Shown: positions 16,091-25,205, counted from the stretch's first letter. The stretch is DNA of 64,000 nucleotides from Catellatospora sp. IY07-71 (GCF_018326265.1 NZ_AP023360.1:5489501-5553500); one strand, 5' to 3'. The notes: generated by a model not told the origin, from the sequence alone. A program made the numbers and translations.

Positions 16091-16606
16091 ATGAGATCGT
16101 TCCTGAGGCGCTCGGCGGCAAGGTCGCTGCTGGTGGCGCTGGCCACGGTGGGCGCCCTGGTGCTGCCCGCCGCCGCCACGCCCGCGCACGCGGCGTGGGG
16201 CCCGGCGCAGCCGGTGACCATGCAGATCCGCCACTACTACCCGACCGGAGGCAGCGTGCAGCTCGGCTGGGTCGAGGGCACCGTCCAGTTCGACGACGGC
16301 GGCAGCGCGCTGCGCTACAACCTGACCGTCTGCCGGCAGTCCAGCTACATGCTGCCTTACCTGACGATCAACGTGAACCTGTACTACGCGGGCGGGCGCA
16401 AGTACTCCACCTTCGTCACGAACGTCTACCCGAACTACACCGGCAACGCGTCCGGTCAGCCGTGCTACTCCTCCACCGGCACCGCCTCGGGTGAGTTCAC
16501 CTCGGCGAACTTCAGCAACGTCGAGTTCCTGGTGTACGGCAGCACGTTCGAGGGGCAGTCCTACGTGGTCAAGAGCCAGGACCGGGTCCTCTACAACCCG
16601 TACTGA
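16091..16606 (+). CDS. Small secreted protein of unknown function
   Basis: 171-residue exported protein. Signal peptide about 1-37 with Arg-rich N-terminus, hydrophobic core and ATPAHA-A cleavage site; the mature part is beta-rich and Tyr/Asn/Ser-rich with two cysteines (in TVCRQ and GQPCYS) likely forming a disulfide. No family recognised. ATG 16091 is preceded by AGAGGAGAG at good spacing. It lies directly downstream of the SARP gene, behind the 11-bp repeats, so the SARP may activate it. A strong hairpin follows, so it is probably a single-gene transcript. Confidence 0.75.
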   Translation: MRSFLRRSAARSLLVALATVGALVLPAAATPAHAAWGPAQPVTMQIRHYYPTGGSVQLGWVEGTVQFDDGGSALRYNLTVCRQSSYMLPYLTINVNLYYAGGRKYSTFVTNVYPNYTGNASGQPCYSSTGTASGEFTSANFSNVEFLVYGSTFEGQSYVVKSQDRVLYNPY

Positions 16607-16615
16607 GCCGTGCGG

Positions 16616-16650
16616 GCGCGGGCGGGGTCCGTCGCGGACCCCGCCCGCGC
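16616..16650 (+). terminator. Strong hairpin terminator
   Basis: Perfect 16-bp stem (GCGCGGGCGGGGTCCG / CGGACCCCGCCCGCGC) with a 3-nt loop, ten bases after the stop of the secreted-protein gene. Confidence 0.75.
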
Positions 16651-16782
16651 TACCGACCGGAACGGCGGCCAGTGGTGACGGTCGATGTAAATCGCGCTGC
16701 CGTGGCCTATGCTGCCCACAGGGCGAGCCGTTGGACGTGTGATCGGTACCGGTTACTCCTCACACTGCTGGAGACGTTTGCC

Positions 16783-18420
16783 ATGCCCATCTCCGACCTG
16801 CTGTCCCGGCCGCTGCGTGCCCTCTTCGCGCTTGCCGTCACGGCCGCGATGCTGCTGATGGCGGCACCCGCGGCCGATGCGGCCACGGACACCGCGGCGC
16901 CCACCGCGCCCGGCGCGCCGACCTTCACCCAGGTGACTCCGTTCGCCGTGACCCTGACCTGGCCGCCCTCGACCGACGACGTCGGGGTCAGCGACTATCT
17001 CGTCCGGCGGGTCCTGCCCACGGGCGGCACCTGGACCGACGGCACACCCGGCACCACCAACACGATCACGATCCGGGACCTGACCCCGAACAACGAGTAC
17101 ACGTTCACCATCCTCGCCACCGACGCGGCCGGCAACACGTCGGCCGCCTCGCCCGCCGCGACCGTGCGCACCCTGCGGTACACCGCGGGGGCCATGTGCT
17201 CGGTGACCTACCGGCCGACGAGTTCCGGCAGCGGCTCGTTCTTCGCCCAGGTCGACATGACCAACCTGACCGAGGGCCCGTGGCAGGAGTGGACGCTCGC
17301 CTTCACGCTGGCGTCCGGCCAGCAGATCGCGCCCGAGTGGGGGTTCCGGCAGAACGGTACCCGCTGGAGCCAGACCTTCGTCTGGCTGTGGTCCAGCGGC
17401 GCCGGGCCGCTGCAACCCGGCGGCACCAGATCGACGACGTTCGCGGGCACCTACGCCGGCAGCAACGCGCCGCCGACCGAGTACGCGATCAACGACCACC
17501 CGTGCACCGTGACCGGTGTCGCCGTCCCGCCGGGCCAGCCCGGCAACCTGACCGCGACCGACGTCAGGCCGGGCAGCGTCTCGCTGTCCTGGACCGCGGC
17601 CACCCCGGGGAGCAGGCCGATCAGCGGGTACGAGGTGCTGGTCGACGGATACCGCTACACCTGTGTCGGCGTGAACCCGCTGGGGTGCCTGGTCTCCGGC
17701 CTGTCACCGGCGACCGGCTACGCGTTCTCGGTGCGGGCGGTCGACACCGCGGGGCTGGTCGGCGCCGCGTCCACCATCGTGGTGCGCACGCCCGCGGCGA
17801 CCCCGCCGACGGCGCCGGGCGGTCCGGCGGTCTCCGGGATCACCGCCACCGGCGCCACCCTCACCTGGGCGCCGTCGACGGCGGGCACGTCCCCGCTGAC
17901 CGGATACGTGGTCTACCGCCTCGACGGCACGACGGAGACGGCGGTGTCGGTGACCCCGAACGCCACGACGACGACCGCAACCCTGACGGGTCTGACCCCG
18001 GGCACGTCCTACGCGTTCCGGGTGCGCGCCCGCGACACCAGCGGTGTGCTGTCGGCTCCGTCGCCCACGGCGACCTTCACCACCTCGGCTCCGCCCAGCA
18101 CGTGCAAGGTGGCGTACGCCGTCTCGGACTGGAGCAACGGCTCCGGCTTCACCGCGAACCTGACCGTCACCAACACCGGGACCAGCACCGTCTCCGGCTG
18201 GACGCTGCGCTTCGGCTTCCCCGCCGGGCAGCGCGTGGTGCAGGGCTGGAACGCCACCTGGGCCCAGACCGGGAGCGACGTCACGGCCACGAATCTGAGC
18301 TGGAACGCCGCCATCGCGCCGGGCGCGTCGACGGCCATCGGCTTCAACGGCGCGCACAACGGCACGAACCCCGGACCGGCCGCGTTCACGCTCAACGGCG
18401 CCGCCTGCACGGTGTCCTGA
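16783..18420 (+). CDS. Secreted FnIII / CBM2-like modular protein without catalytic domain
   Basis: 545-residue exported protein. Signal peptide about 1-33. Modules: FnIII (about 38-130, TAPGAPTFTQV to TVRTL), CBM2-like (about 138-243, starting CSVTYRPTSSG and ending HPCTV), FnIII (about 248-337), FnIII (about 340-436), and a C-terminal CBM2 (about 440-545; CKVAYAVSDWSNGSGF, NLSW, terminal CTVS with flanking cysteines). The C-terminal unit is a clear cellulose/chitin-binding module; the first CBM2-like unit has an unusual Trp-rich stretch. No hydrolase or LPMO domain is present. Probably a polysaccharide-binding accessory or surface protein. Start supported by GGAG nine bases upstream. Confidence 0.85.
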   Translation: MPISDLLSRPLRALFALAVTAAMLLMAAPAADAATDTAAPTAPGAPTFTQVTPFAVTLTWPPSTDDVGVSDYLVRRVLPTGGTWTDGTPGTTNTITIRDLTPNNEYTFTILATDAAGNTSAASPAATVRTLRYTAGAMCSVTYRPTSSGSGSFFAQVDMTNLTEGPWQEWTLAFTLASGQQIAPEWGFRQNGTRWSQTFVWLWSSGAGPLQPGGTRSTTFAGTYAGSNAPPTEYAINDHPCTVTGVAVPPGQPGNLTATDVRPGSVSLSWTAATPGSRPISGYEVLVDGYRYTCVGVNPLGCLVSGLSPATGYAFSVRAVDTAGLVGAASTIVVRTPAATPPTAPGGPAVSGITATGATLTWAPSTAGTSPLTGYVVYRLDGTTETAVSVTPNATTTTATLTGLTPGTSYAFRVRARDTSGVLSAPSPTATFTTSAPPSTCKVAYAVSDWSNGSGFTANLTVTNTGTSTVSGWTLRFGFPAGQRVVQGWNATWAQTGSDVTATNLSWNAAIAPGASTAIGFNGAHNGTNPGPAAFTLNGAACTVS

Positions 18421-18492
18421 AGGGTCGGCTGTGACGGCGAGTCCGCGCCCGGTTCCCGGGGGCGGTGCGCCGCGATTGGCAGGATTCGTCGT

Positions 18493-19338
18493 GTGAACAC
18501 GACGGGCGGGGGAGCCGCCGCAGCAGGTCCGCGACGTGGACAACCGCGGGACGCGGCCGCTGCGGCGGCCCTGGCGACCTATGACCGCCGGGCCCGGATC
18601 CCGATCATCCTGTCCGCCGTGCTGCCGCTGATCGTGGTGCCGGAGCAGGGCAACTGGATCGCGATCCTGATCAACGTCGTCTCGTGGCTCGTGTTCGTCG
18701 CCGACTTCTTCGTGCACCAGCGGCTGTTCGTGAACTACCTGGGCACCCGCCTGGGCAGGTTCGACCTCGCGATCGTGCTGCTCACCGCGCCGTGGTTCCT
18801 GCTCTCCGGAGCGCAGGGCGGCGGCATCGTGGTGGTCCTGCGGCTGGCCAGGCTCGGTCGGCTGCTGATCGCGACCAAGGGGGTCCGGCACCTGTTCGCC
18901 CGGCTGGGGCGGGTCGCGATCGTCGCGGGGGCGGTCCTGCTCGTGGGCGCGGCCATGGCGTTCTACGCGGAGCGCCCCGTCAACCCGGAGTTCGCCACCT
19001 TCGGCGACGCCGTCTGGTGGGCGGTCGTCACCCTGACCACCGTCGGGTATGGCGACATCGTGCCCATCACGACCGCCGGGCGGGTCGACGGCGCGGCGAT
19101 CATGATCATGGGTGTCGCGCTGCTCGGCCTGCTCGCCGGTTCGCTGGCCAGCTTCTTCGGCCTCGAACCCAAGTCCAGCGGCGCCGAGCCGGAGCCGCCG
19201 CACGATCCGGTGCTCGCCGAGCTCGCCCAGCTCCGCGCGGAGGTCAAGGAACTCGCCGGCCTGCGCGACCAGCTGGCGGTGCTCACCCGTCAACTCGCCG
19301 CGGGGGACAAGCGGGCACCGGACCCAGGCCCTGAGTGA
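18493..19338 (+). CDS. Voltage-gated-type potassium channel
   Basis: 281-residue six-TM-like K+ channel. TM segments run from about residue 37; an S4-like basic helix RLARLGRLLIATKGVRHLFARLGR (split over 117-140) carries regularly spaced arginines. The pore loop WWAVVTLTTVGYGD has the selectivity filter TVGYGD at 183-188, followed by the inner helix (about 200-222). The C-terminus (about 236-270) is a predicted coiled coil likely driving tetramerisation. GTG 18493 lacks a ribosome-binding site, but CAGGAT sits seven bases upstream, which would fit leaderless initiation. Confidence 0.9.
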   Translation: MNTTGGGAAAAGPRRGQPRDAAAAAALATYDRRARIPIILSAVLPLIVVPEQGNWIAILINVVSWLVFVADFFVHQRLFVNYLGTRLGRFDLAIVLLTAPWFLLSGAQGGGIVVVLRLARLGRLLIATKGVRHLFARLGRVAIVAGAVLLVGAAMAFYAERPVNPEFATFGDAVWWAVVTLTTVGYGDIVPITTAGRVDGAAIMIMGVALLGLLAGSLASFFGLEPKSSGAEPEPPHDPVLAELAQLRAEVKELAGLRDQLAVLTRQLAAGDKRAPDPGPE

Positions 19339-19543
19339 TCCGTTCGAACCAGGCTGCTTTCACCCATTGATGCACTTGCAGGCGATATACGCGGATAGCA
19401 TCCAGTCATGATCAGGGCGAGCCGGGTGCTGCTGGCGGAGCCGCCGTCGCGATGCTGCTGTCCAGCGCGTGCACGGCCCGGACCAGCGCGCTCCGGCTTC
19501 AGCGCCCAGGCGCGCCGCACACCGTGGACGTTACCCAGGCGGC

Positions 19544-20035
19544 TCAGCAGCTCCGGTCCAGCGTCACGGTGCTGCGCAGCGGGGCGCTCCGCCACAGGGC
19601 CTGCAACGTCGGGTGCTGTTCGACCTCCCACAGCACCTCACGCAGGACGGCGTCCAGGGTCGGGCCGGGGCGCTCGGAGTAGAAGCCGCTGTCCTGGGTG
19701 TTCGGCTGGTCGAGGTCGGCCAGGGCGGGGTCGTCGGCGAACACCATGTCGAGGGTGACCTGCCAGAATTCTGGCCCGCCCGCCACGTCGAAGATGAGCT
19801 GTCTGCTGAAGGAGAGGCTCGGCAGCCCGTCGTGCCAGCTATAACGGCCCCACTGGACGATGAAACTGTCGGCGTCGCTGTCGGGCTCGGCCTGCACCTC
19901 GGCGACGTCGACGGCGAGAAACGCGCAGAACACCGGCCAGGCCGCAGCCGGGCTCGGGACCCGGCCGGGGTCGAGGCCGTCGCGGCGTAGCAGGTCACGC
20001 AGGACGTCGGCCGTGTCGCGCCACGAGATCAGCAC
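19544..20035 (-). CDS. Conserved hypothetical protein (163 aa)
   Basis: Soluble protein of 163 residues starting at GTG 20035 (LISWRDTADVLRDLLRR). It has an N-terminal helix then mixed alpha/beta sequence with motifs DSFIVQWGRYSWHDGLPSL, FWQVTLDMVFADDPA and a C-terminal LWRSAPLRSTVTL. I recall similar unannotated proteins in actinomycetes, but no function. The longer in-frame reading to 20116 overlaps the divergent methyltransferase start and is not favoured. A TACGGT sits five bases upstream of the GTG, compatible with near-leaderless expression. The ~205 bp between it and the channel gene show no gene. Confidence 0.65.
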   Translation of the reverse strand: MLISWRDTADVLRDLLRRDGLDPGRVPSPAAAWPVFCAFLAVDVAEVQAEPDSDADSFIVQWGRYSWHDGLPSLSFSRQLIFDVAGGPEFWQVTLDMVFADDPALADLDQPNTQDSGFYSERPGPTLDAVLREVLWEVEQHPTLQALWRSAPLRSTVTLDRSC

Positions 20036-20087
20036 AGCGCACCGTATCAGCCGGGCAGTCCGGCGCGGCAGGTGCGAGACTGGCGCG

Positions 20088-20828
20088 GTGATTGATCCGT
20101 ATCGGACGCTGGGCACCGGCTACGCGCAGCAGCGCAGACCCGATCCGCGCGTGGCGGAGGTCATCGAGCAGGCGCTCGGTGAGGCGCGCACGGTGGTCAA
20201 CGTCGGCGCGGGAGCGGGCTCGTACGAGCCGTTGGGCCGGCGGGTGCTCGCCGTCGAGCCGTCACCGGTGATGATCGCGCAGCGGGCGCCGGGCAGCGCG
20301 CCCGTGGTGCGGGCCGTGGCGGAGCGGCTGCCGCTGGCCGACAAGAGCTTCGACGTCGGGCTGGCCATCCTCACCGTGCACCACTGGACCGATCCCGCTC
20401 GCGGGCTGGCCGAGCTGCGCCGGGTGTCGCGCCGCCAGGTGGTGCTCACCTGGGATCCCGTGGTGGTGGCGCGGTTCTGGCTGGTGGCCGACTACCTGCC
20501 GGAGATCGCCGACGCCGAGGCGACCCTGCCCACGTGTGACTTCATCAGCGAGCAGCTGGCGCCGGTGCGGGTGACGGAGGTGCCGGTGCCGCACGACTGC
20601 AGCGACGGTTTCCTGGCGGCCTACTGGAACCGGCCGCACGCCTATCTCGACCCTTCCGTGCGCGCCTCGATCTCCTCGCTGGCCAAACTCGACCCGGCCC
20701 GGGTCGCCGCGGCGATGCGGCGGCTGAGCGACGATCTGGACAGCGGGCGCTGGCAGGAGCGCCACGGCACGCCGGGGGAGCCGGGCGTGGCCGACGTCGG
20801 CTACCGGCTGCTCAGCACCTCGGGATAG
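20088..20828 (+). CDS. Class I SAM-dependent methyltransferase
   Basis: 246-residue methyltransferase. Motif I VVNVGAGAGSYEP (about 36-48) binds SAM; VLAVEPSP is motif II; AERLPLADKSFDVGLAILTVHHW is motif III/IV of UbiE/type-11 enzymes (split over about 74-96). The C-terminal part carries the substrate pocket. The GTG at 20088 gives the conserved opening DPYRTLGTGYAQQRRPDP; no strong ribosome-binding site. Divergent from the hypothetical at 19544. Substrate unknown. Confidence 0.85.
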   Translation: MIDPYRTLGTGYAQQRRPDPRVAEVIEQALGEARTVVNVGAGAGSYEPLGRRVLAVEPSPVMIAQRAPGSAPVVRAVAERLPLADKSFDVGLAILTVHHWTDPARGLAELRRVSRRQVVLTWDPVVVARFWLVADYLPEIADAEATLPTCDFISEQLAPVRVTEVPVPHDCSDGFLAAYWNRPHAYLDPSVRASISSLAKLDPARVAAAMRRLSDDLDSGRWQERHGTPGEPGVADVGYRLLSTSG

Positions 20829-20841
20829 CGAAGTACCGCAG

Positions 20842-20877
20842 CGGGCGCGGCCGCCGTGTCACAGCCAGCCGCGCCCG
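20842..20877. terminator. Bidirectional hairpin between convergent genes
   Basis: 10-bp perfect stem CGGGCGCGGC (20842-20851) / GCCGCGCCCG (20868-20877) with a 16-nt loop, between the methyltransferase stop and the secA2 stop. Confidence 0.6.
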
Positions 20878-20884
20878 TCATCCG

Positions 20885-23341
20885 TCAGCGGCGCAGCAGC
20901 GCCTTGGCCATCCCGGCGAACAGGCGCTCGATCTCCGACCCGAACGGGTTGTCGTGCACCATGTACGTCCAGGTGGCGCTCGGGCGCTCCAGGCCCGCGT
21001 CAGCGGGCGTCCAGTCCGGCCGCTCGATCCGCGCCGCCATGAACGTCTCCGCCGTGTCCGCGTCGACGCCGTCCAGCATCTGCTGGAACGCCGGCACCGC
21101 GACCCGGTGGAACTCGTCCAGTGGGTCCTGTCGGCCCAGCGCACGCAGGTGCACCCCGTCGCGTACGTTGGCCAGCATGCCCAGGTGGTCGGCCCAGCCG
21201 CGGTCCAGGTGGTGCAGCGCGATCTGCCGCGCCACCTCCTCTGCCGCCTGCTCGCCGATCGCGGCCACGACCTCGGCGTACCGTTCCGCGACGGTGGTCG
21301 TCTCCAGGTCGCCGTCCGGCTCGCCGTCCTCGTCGGTCCACTGACCGGCGGCGACCACGCTCGGGTCGGCGGGGAACCGCGTCTTGCCCTCGCGCAGCAG
21401 CTCCGCCGCCGCGTCGGTGGTCAGCAGGGCGCTGCGGCGCCGCGCGAGCACCTGGCGCTGTCGCTCGATCAGCACGCCGTAGCGCCACGTGTTGCGGTGG
21501 ATCTCGAAGTCGACGCCCTCGGCGACGCGCTGCGCGTGCCCCACCGCCCAGTCCACGTGCGGGCCGGTCACCCGCCCGTCCCCGGCGGTGGTGCCGCCGA
21601 TCCCGTCGCCGTGCCGGACGATCAGCTCGTCCTCGCGGCTGACGAAGAACACCGAGCCGCCCGGGTCGCCCTGCCGGCCCGCCCGGCCGCGCAGCTGGTC
21701 GTCGACCCGGCGGCTGTCGTGGCGGCCCGCGCCGATGACGTACAGGCCGCCCAGCTCGGCCACGGCCGCCCGGTCCTGACCGTCGCTGCCGCCCAGCCGG
21801 ATGTCGGTGCCCCGGCCCGCCATCTGCGTGGACACGGTGACCGCGCCCCGCCCGCCGGCCTCGGCGATCACCGCGGCCTCGTGCGCGTCGTTCTTGGCGT
21901 TGAGGACCGTACACGCGATGCCGCGGTCCTGCAGCAGCGCCGCGAGCCGCTCCGACTCGGCCACGTCCAGCGTGCCGACCAGCACCGGCCGGCCCGTCTC
22001 GTGCGCCGCGGCCACCTCGGCCGCCAGCGCCTCCTCCTTCTCCTCGATGGTCGCGTACACCCGGTCCGGCTCGTCGATCCGGATGTTCGGCGTGTTCGGC
22101 GGGATGACCGCGACCTCCAGGCGGTAGAACTCGCGCAGCTCGTCACCGACGGTCGCGGCGGTGCCGGTCATGCCCGCGACGGTGGGGTAGAGGGCGATGA
22201 ACGCCTGCACGGTGATCGTCGCGAGGATCTCGCCCTCGTCGGTCGCCGCCAGGCCCTCCTTCGCCTCGACCGCCGCCTGCAGCCCGTCGGGCCAGCGGCG
22301 GCGCCGGGCGACCCGGCCCCGGAACTCGTCGACCAGCGCGATCCGGCCGTCCTTGACGATGTAGTCGACGTCCACGGCCAGCAGCGTGCGCGCGTGCAGG
22401 GCCAGGTTGACGGCGGTCAGCCGGTGCAGGTTCTCCGGCGCGTAGAGGTGGATGCCGCCCCAGGCGCGCTCGACCAGCGCCGCTCCGGTGTCCGTGAGCT
22501 GCACGTTGCGGCCGTCGTCGATCACCTCGAAGTCGCGGCCCGGCCGCATCGCCGCGACCAGCGTCGCGGCGGCGCTCGCGTCCGACGCGGCGTCGGCGAG
22601 GCTGCCGGCCAGCACCAGGGGCACCCGCGCCTCGTCGATCAGGATCGAGTCCGCCTCGTCGACGATCACCGTGTACAGGCCGGGCATGACCGCGTCCTCG
22701 GCCCGCAGCACCTGCTGGTCGCGCAGGAAGTCGAAGCCCGCCTCACTCACCGACACGTACGTGACGTCGCAGCGGTACGCCGCCGCGCGCTCGTCGTGGG
22801 TGCAGCCTTCCCCGACCGAGCCGACGGAGAGGCCGAGCATCCGGTACACCGGGCCCATCCAGCGCGCGTCGCGGTCGGCGAGGTAGTCGTTGGCGGTCAG
22901 CACCTGGACCTGGGAGCCGCGCACGACGTAGCCGTAGGCGGCGATGACCGCGGCCAGCGTCTTGCCCTCACCGGTGGCCATCTCCACCACGTTGCCCTGC
23001 AGCATCGCCATCGCCCCGAGGAGCTGCACGTCGAAGGCGCGCTCGCCGAGGGCGCGGCGGCCCGCCTCGCGGCCCATCGCGCAGATGTCGGCCAGGTCCT
23101 CCGCGTCGATGGGCAGCGGCTCGGCCAGAGGGGTCCTCGCCTGCCCGTCGGCGGGCTTGCTGATGATCTCGCGTAGCTCGATCGCGCGTTCGGTGAACTC
23201 CGCGTCGGTCAGCGCGGTGAGCTCGTCCTCCATCTCCAGGATCCGCGGCAGGATCGCCTCAAAACGGTCAAGACTGACCGTTGTACCGGGGCGCTGCATG
23301 AACGTGCGCAGCTTCTGCTTCAAGCGATCAGCCAAACCCAT
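20885..23341 (-). CDS. secA2: Accessory Sec translocase ATPase SecA2
   Basis: 818-residue motor ATPase that drives export of a subset of proteins through SecYEG. DEAD-box motor: Walker A ATGEGKT at 122-128, VDEADSILIDEARVPL as Walker B/DEAD region, AGMTGTA and the second RecA fold with STQMAGRGTDIRLGG and QLRGRAGRQGDPG. The helical scaffold and wing regions follow, ending FAGMAKALLRR. Compared with housekeeping SecA it is shorter and has no C-terminal zinc-finger tail, as expected for SecA2. ATG 23341 has no ribosome-binding site; TACCTT lies six bases upstream, so the mRNA is probably leaderless. Convergent with the methyltransferase gene; no obvious substrate gene is adjacent. Confidence 0.92.
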   Translation of the reverse strand: MGLADRLKQKLRTFMQRPGTTVSLDRFEAILPRILEMEDELTALTDAEFTERAIELREIISKPADGQARTPLAEPLPIDAEDLADICAMGREAGRRALGERAFDVQLLGAMAMLQGNVVEMATGEGKTLAAVIAAYGYVVRGSQVQVLTANDYLADRDARWMGPVYRMLGLSVGSVGEGCTHDERAAAYRCDVTYVSVSEAGFDFLRDQQVLRAEDAVMPGLYTVIVDEADSILIDEARVPLVLAGSLADAASDASAAATLVAAMRPGRDFEVIDDGRNVQLTDTGAALVERAWGGIHLYAPENLHRLTAVNLALHARTLLAVDVDYIVKDGRIALVDEFRGRVARRRRWPDGLQAAVEAKEGLAATDEGEILATITVQAFIALYPTVAGMTGTAATVGDELREFYRLEVAVIPPNTPNIRIDEPDRVYATIEEKEEALAAEVAAAHETGRPVLVGTLDVAESERLAALLQDRGIACTVLNAKNDAHEAAVIAEAGGRGAVTVSTQMAGRGTDIRLGGSDGQDRAAVAELGGLYVIGAGRHDSRRVDDQLRGRAGRQGDPGGSVFFVSREDELIVRHGDGIGGTTAGDGRVTGPHVDWAVGHAQRVAEGVDFEIHRNTWRYGVLIERQRQVLARRRSALLTTDAAAELLREGKTRFPADPSVVAAGQWTDEDGEPDGDLETTTVAERYAEVVAAIGEQAAEEVARQIALHHLDRGWADHLGMLANVRDGVHLRALGRQDPLDEFHRVAVPAFQQMLDGVDADTAETFMAARIERPDWTPADAGLERPSATWTYMVHDNPFGSEIERLFAGMAKALLRR

Positions 23342-23415
23342 GCCGCAAAGGTACGTCGTCCGCGGCGATACGGCGGCCCGGCTCCCGCCTGCCGAGCCGT
23401 CACGCTCCGAGATGT

Positions 23416-24018
23416 TCACGAACGCGATTCGTGATGAGCGGCTGCGCCGCCCGCGGCGTGTCGCTCCCAGAGGCGGACGAACAGGCGGTACGAGGCGTCG
23501 GCGGCGGCCGGGTCGGCGCCCGCGAGCAGGTCCAGTAGCAGACCGCGGCTGGCGGCGACGCCGAGGCGGAGGGCGTCGCGGTCGACCGGCAGGCCGAGCT
23601 GCCGGGCCGCCGCCTCGCCCGCGTCGAGCCACGGCTCGGTCAGCTTGTCGAGGAAACCCTCGGTGCCCGGCGTGCCGTGCACGGCCACCCCGGCGACCTC
23701 GAAGAACAGCCGGACATACGGCCGCAGCGCGGGATCGGAGACCTGCTGCCAGAGCAGCAGCATCAGCTGATCGGCCGAGCCGCCGGCCGCCGCGAGCCGG
23801 TCGGCCAGCGTGCCGAGCAGGTCGCGCTGCTGCTGCTCGATCAGGGCGACGATCGCCGCGAGCAGGCCCTCCCGGGAGCCGAAGTGGTAGATGAGCATCC
23901 GGTGGCTGGTGCCCACTCCCGCGGCGATCTCGCGCAGGCTCCTACCGGTCAGGCCCTCGGCGGCCGCGTACGCGACCACGCGTCCCAGCATCTCCTGGCG
24001 GCTGGCGGAAGCGTTCAT
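23416..24018 (-). CDS. TetR-family regulator
   Basis: 200-residue repressor. N-terminal HTH (about 8-55) with LTGRSLREIAAGVGTSHRMLIYHFGSREGLL (split here only for reference) typical of TetR; the C-terminal ligand domain is helical. Divergent from the SRPBCC gene at 24042; an 18-bp palindrome covering its own start codon lies between them. TACCAT is seven bases before its ATG on the minus strand, suggesting leaderless expression and tight autoregulation. Confidence 0.88.
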   Translation of the reverse strand: MNASASRQEMLGRVVAYAAAEGLTGRSLREIAAGVGTSHRMLIYHFGSREGLLAAIVALIEQQQRDLLGTLADRLAAAGGSADQLMLLLWQQVSDPALRPYVRLFFEVAGVAVHGTPGTEGFLDKLTEPWLDAGEAAARQLGLPVDRDALRLGVAASRGLLLDLLAGADPAAADASYRLFVRLWERHAAGGAAAHHESRS

Positions 24019-24034
24019 GTACCAGATGGTACAT
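24017..24034. promoter_or_regulatory. TetR operator palindrome overlapping two promoters
   Basis: Perfect inverted repeat ATGTACCA-GA-TGGTACAT. It overlaps the TetR start codon and the -10 elements of both divergent genes (TACATT at 24030-24035 for the rightward gene, TACCAT at 24031-24026 for the leftward one), so binding would block both. Confidence 0.75.
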
Positions 24035-24041
24035 TCGAGGT

Positions 24042-24473
24042 ATGCGATGGGAAGACGCGCTCGTGATCGACGCGCCGGTGGACGTGCTCTGGACCCTGAC
24101 CGCCGACGTGCAGCGGTGGCCTGACCTCACGCCGACGATGACCCGCGTGACCCGTCTCGACGACGGGCCGCTGCGGGTCGGCAGCCGGGCGCGGATCAAG
24201 CAGCCCGGCCAGGCCGAGGCGGTGTGGACGGTGACCGAGCTGACCGAGGGCCGCGGGTTCAGCTGGCAGACCCGGCTGCTGGGCCTGACCATGATCGGCT
24301 CACACCGGCTGGAGCCGGTCGGCGACGGCTGCCGCAACACACTGGGCATCGAGGTGCGCGGCCGTGGGGCGAAGATGTTCTGGCTGCTGTTCGGTGCGCT
24401 GATGCGCCGCGCGGTCCGGACCGAGAACCGCGGATTCCGTGACGCCGCGCTGCGGCTGTGCGGCAAGGCATGA
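24042..24473 (+). CDS. SRPBCC (START-like) family protein
   Basis: 143-residue protein with the helix-grip fold of polyketide cyclases and lipid-binding proteins: opening EDALVIDAPVDVLWTLTADV, then WPDLTPTMTRV, a beta-rich centre and a long C-terminal helix (about 105-140). Such proteins bind hydrophobic ligands; no catalytic residue set is evident. ATG 24042 is six bases after TACATT, so it is probably leaderless. Controlled by the adjacent TetR. Confidence 0.85.
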   Translation: MRWEDALVIDAPVDVLWTLTADVQRWPDLTPTMTRVTRLDDGPLRVGSRARIKQPGQAEAVWTVTELTEGRGFSWQTRLLGLTMIGSHRLEPVGDGCRNTLGIEVRGRGAKMFWLLFGALMRRAVRTENRGFRDAALRLCGKA

Positions 24474-24551
24474 CGGGGCAGACAGGACGGAATTTCAGGT
24501 GGGCACGGCGGTCCGGTCCGGGGTTCCGGGCGACTCGCACACCGGTGTTGC

Positions 24552-25205
24552 TCACGTGCCGTCGGGTTTGCGGGCGCGGATGCGCTCGACCGTGCCGGCC
24601 TTGAGGCGCTCCGCCTCCTCGATCCGGAAACCCGCGTCCTGGATCAGGGGCAGCTGGCGGCGGGTGAAGTGCTCCCCGGCGGTGCGTACGGTGATCTGCT
24701 CGAACAGCCGCTGGGTGGCCCGCAGCGGCAGCCAGGTGCTGGCCACGTGGTCGACGAGCAGCACCGTGCCACCGGGCACCAGGACGCGGAACATCTCGGC
24801 GACGGCTGCGGCAGGGTGCGGAATGGAGCACAGCGACAGCGCGCACACCACCGTGTCGAACGACGCGTCGGCGAAGGGCAGCCGCTCGGCGTCGCCTTCC
24901 CGCAGCTCCACGGCCAGGCCGAGCTCGGCGGCGCGCTGCCGGGCGATGGCGAGCATCGCGGTGCTCAGGTCCACGCCGGTGATGCTGACCCCGGGCCCGT
25001 AGTGGGGCAGGTTGCGGCCGGTGCCGACCGCGATCTCGAGCACCCGGCCGTGCGCCCGCCGCCCAAGCCACTCGCGGGCGCCCGGAAACCAGACCTTCTC
25101 GAAGAAGGACATCTGCCTGTCGTACGCGGGCGCGGCCCTGTCCCACACCCGCCGCTGCCGGGAGGTCGCGGTCTCGCCCGCCGGTGATTCTGCCGAGCCG
25201 GTCAT
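24552..25205 (-). CDS. SAM-dependent methyltransferase, UbiE/PmtA-like
   Basis: 217-residue class I methyltransferase. Motif I VLEIAVGTGRNLPHY, then ITGVDLSTAML and GDAERLPFADASFDTVVC; the C-terminal GGTVLLVDHVAS and QDAGFRIEEAERL segments resemble small phospholipid or quinone methyltransferases. The start is set at ATG 25205: TATCGT lies eight bases upstream; an upstream in-frame ATG/GTG gives an atypical N-terminus. Not obviously in an operon: 47 bp separate it from the FMN reductase gene further upstream. Confidence 0.82.
   Translation of the reverse strand: MTGSAESPAGETATSRQRRVWDRAAPAYDRQMSFFEKVWFPGAREWLGRRAHGRVLEIAVGTGRNLPHYGPGVSITGVDLSTAMLAIARQRAAELGLAVELREGDAERLPFADASFDTVVCALSLCSIPHPAAAVAEMFRVLVPGGTVLLVDHVASTWLPLRATQRLFEQITVRTAGEHFTRRQLPLIQDAGFRIEEAERLKAGTVERIRARKPDGT

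Noticed and set aside
14012..16234. 740-codon frame antisense to the SARP gene
   Set aside because: Shadow; sequence is Gly/Arg/Gln-rich with no fold signature.
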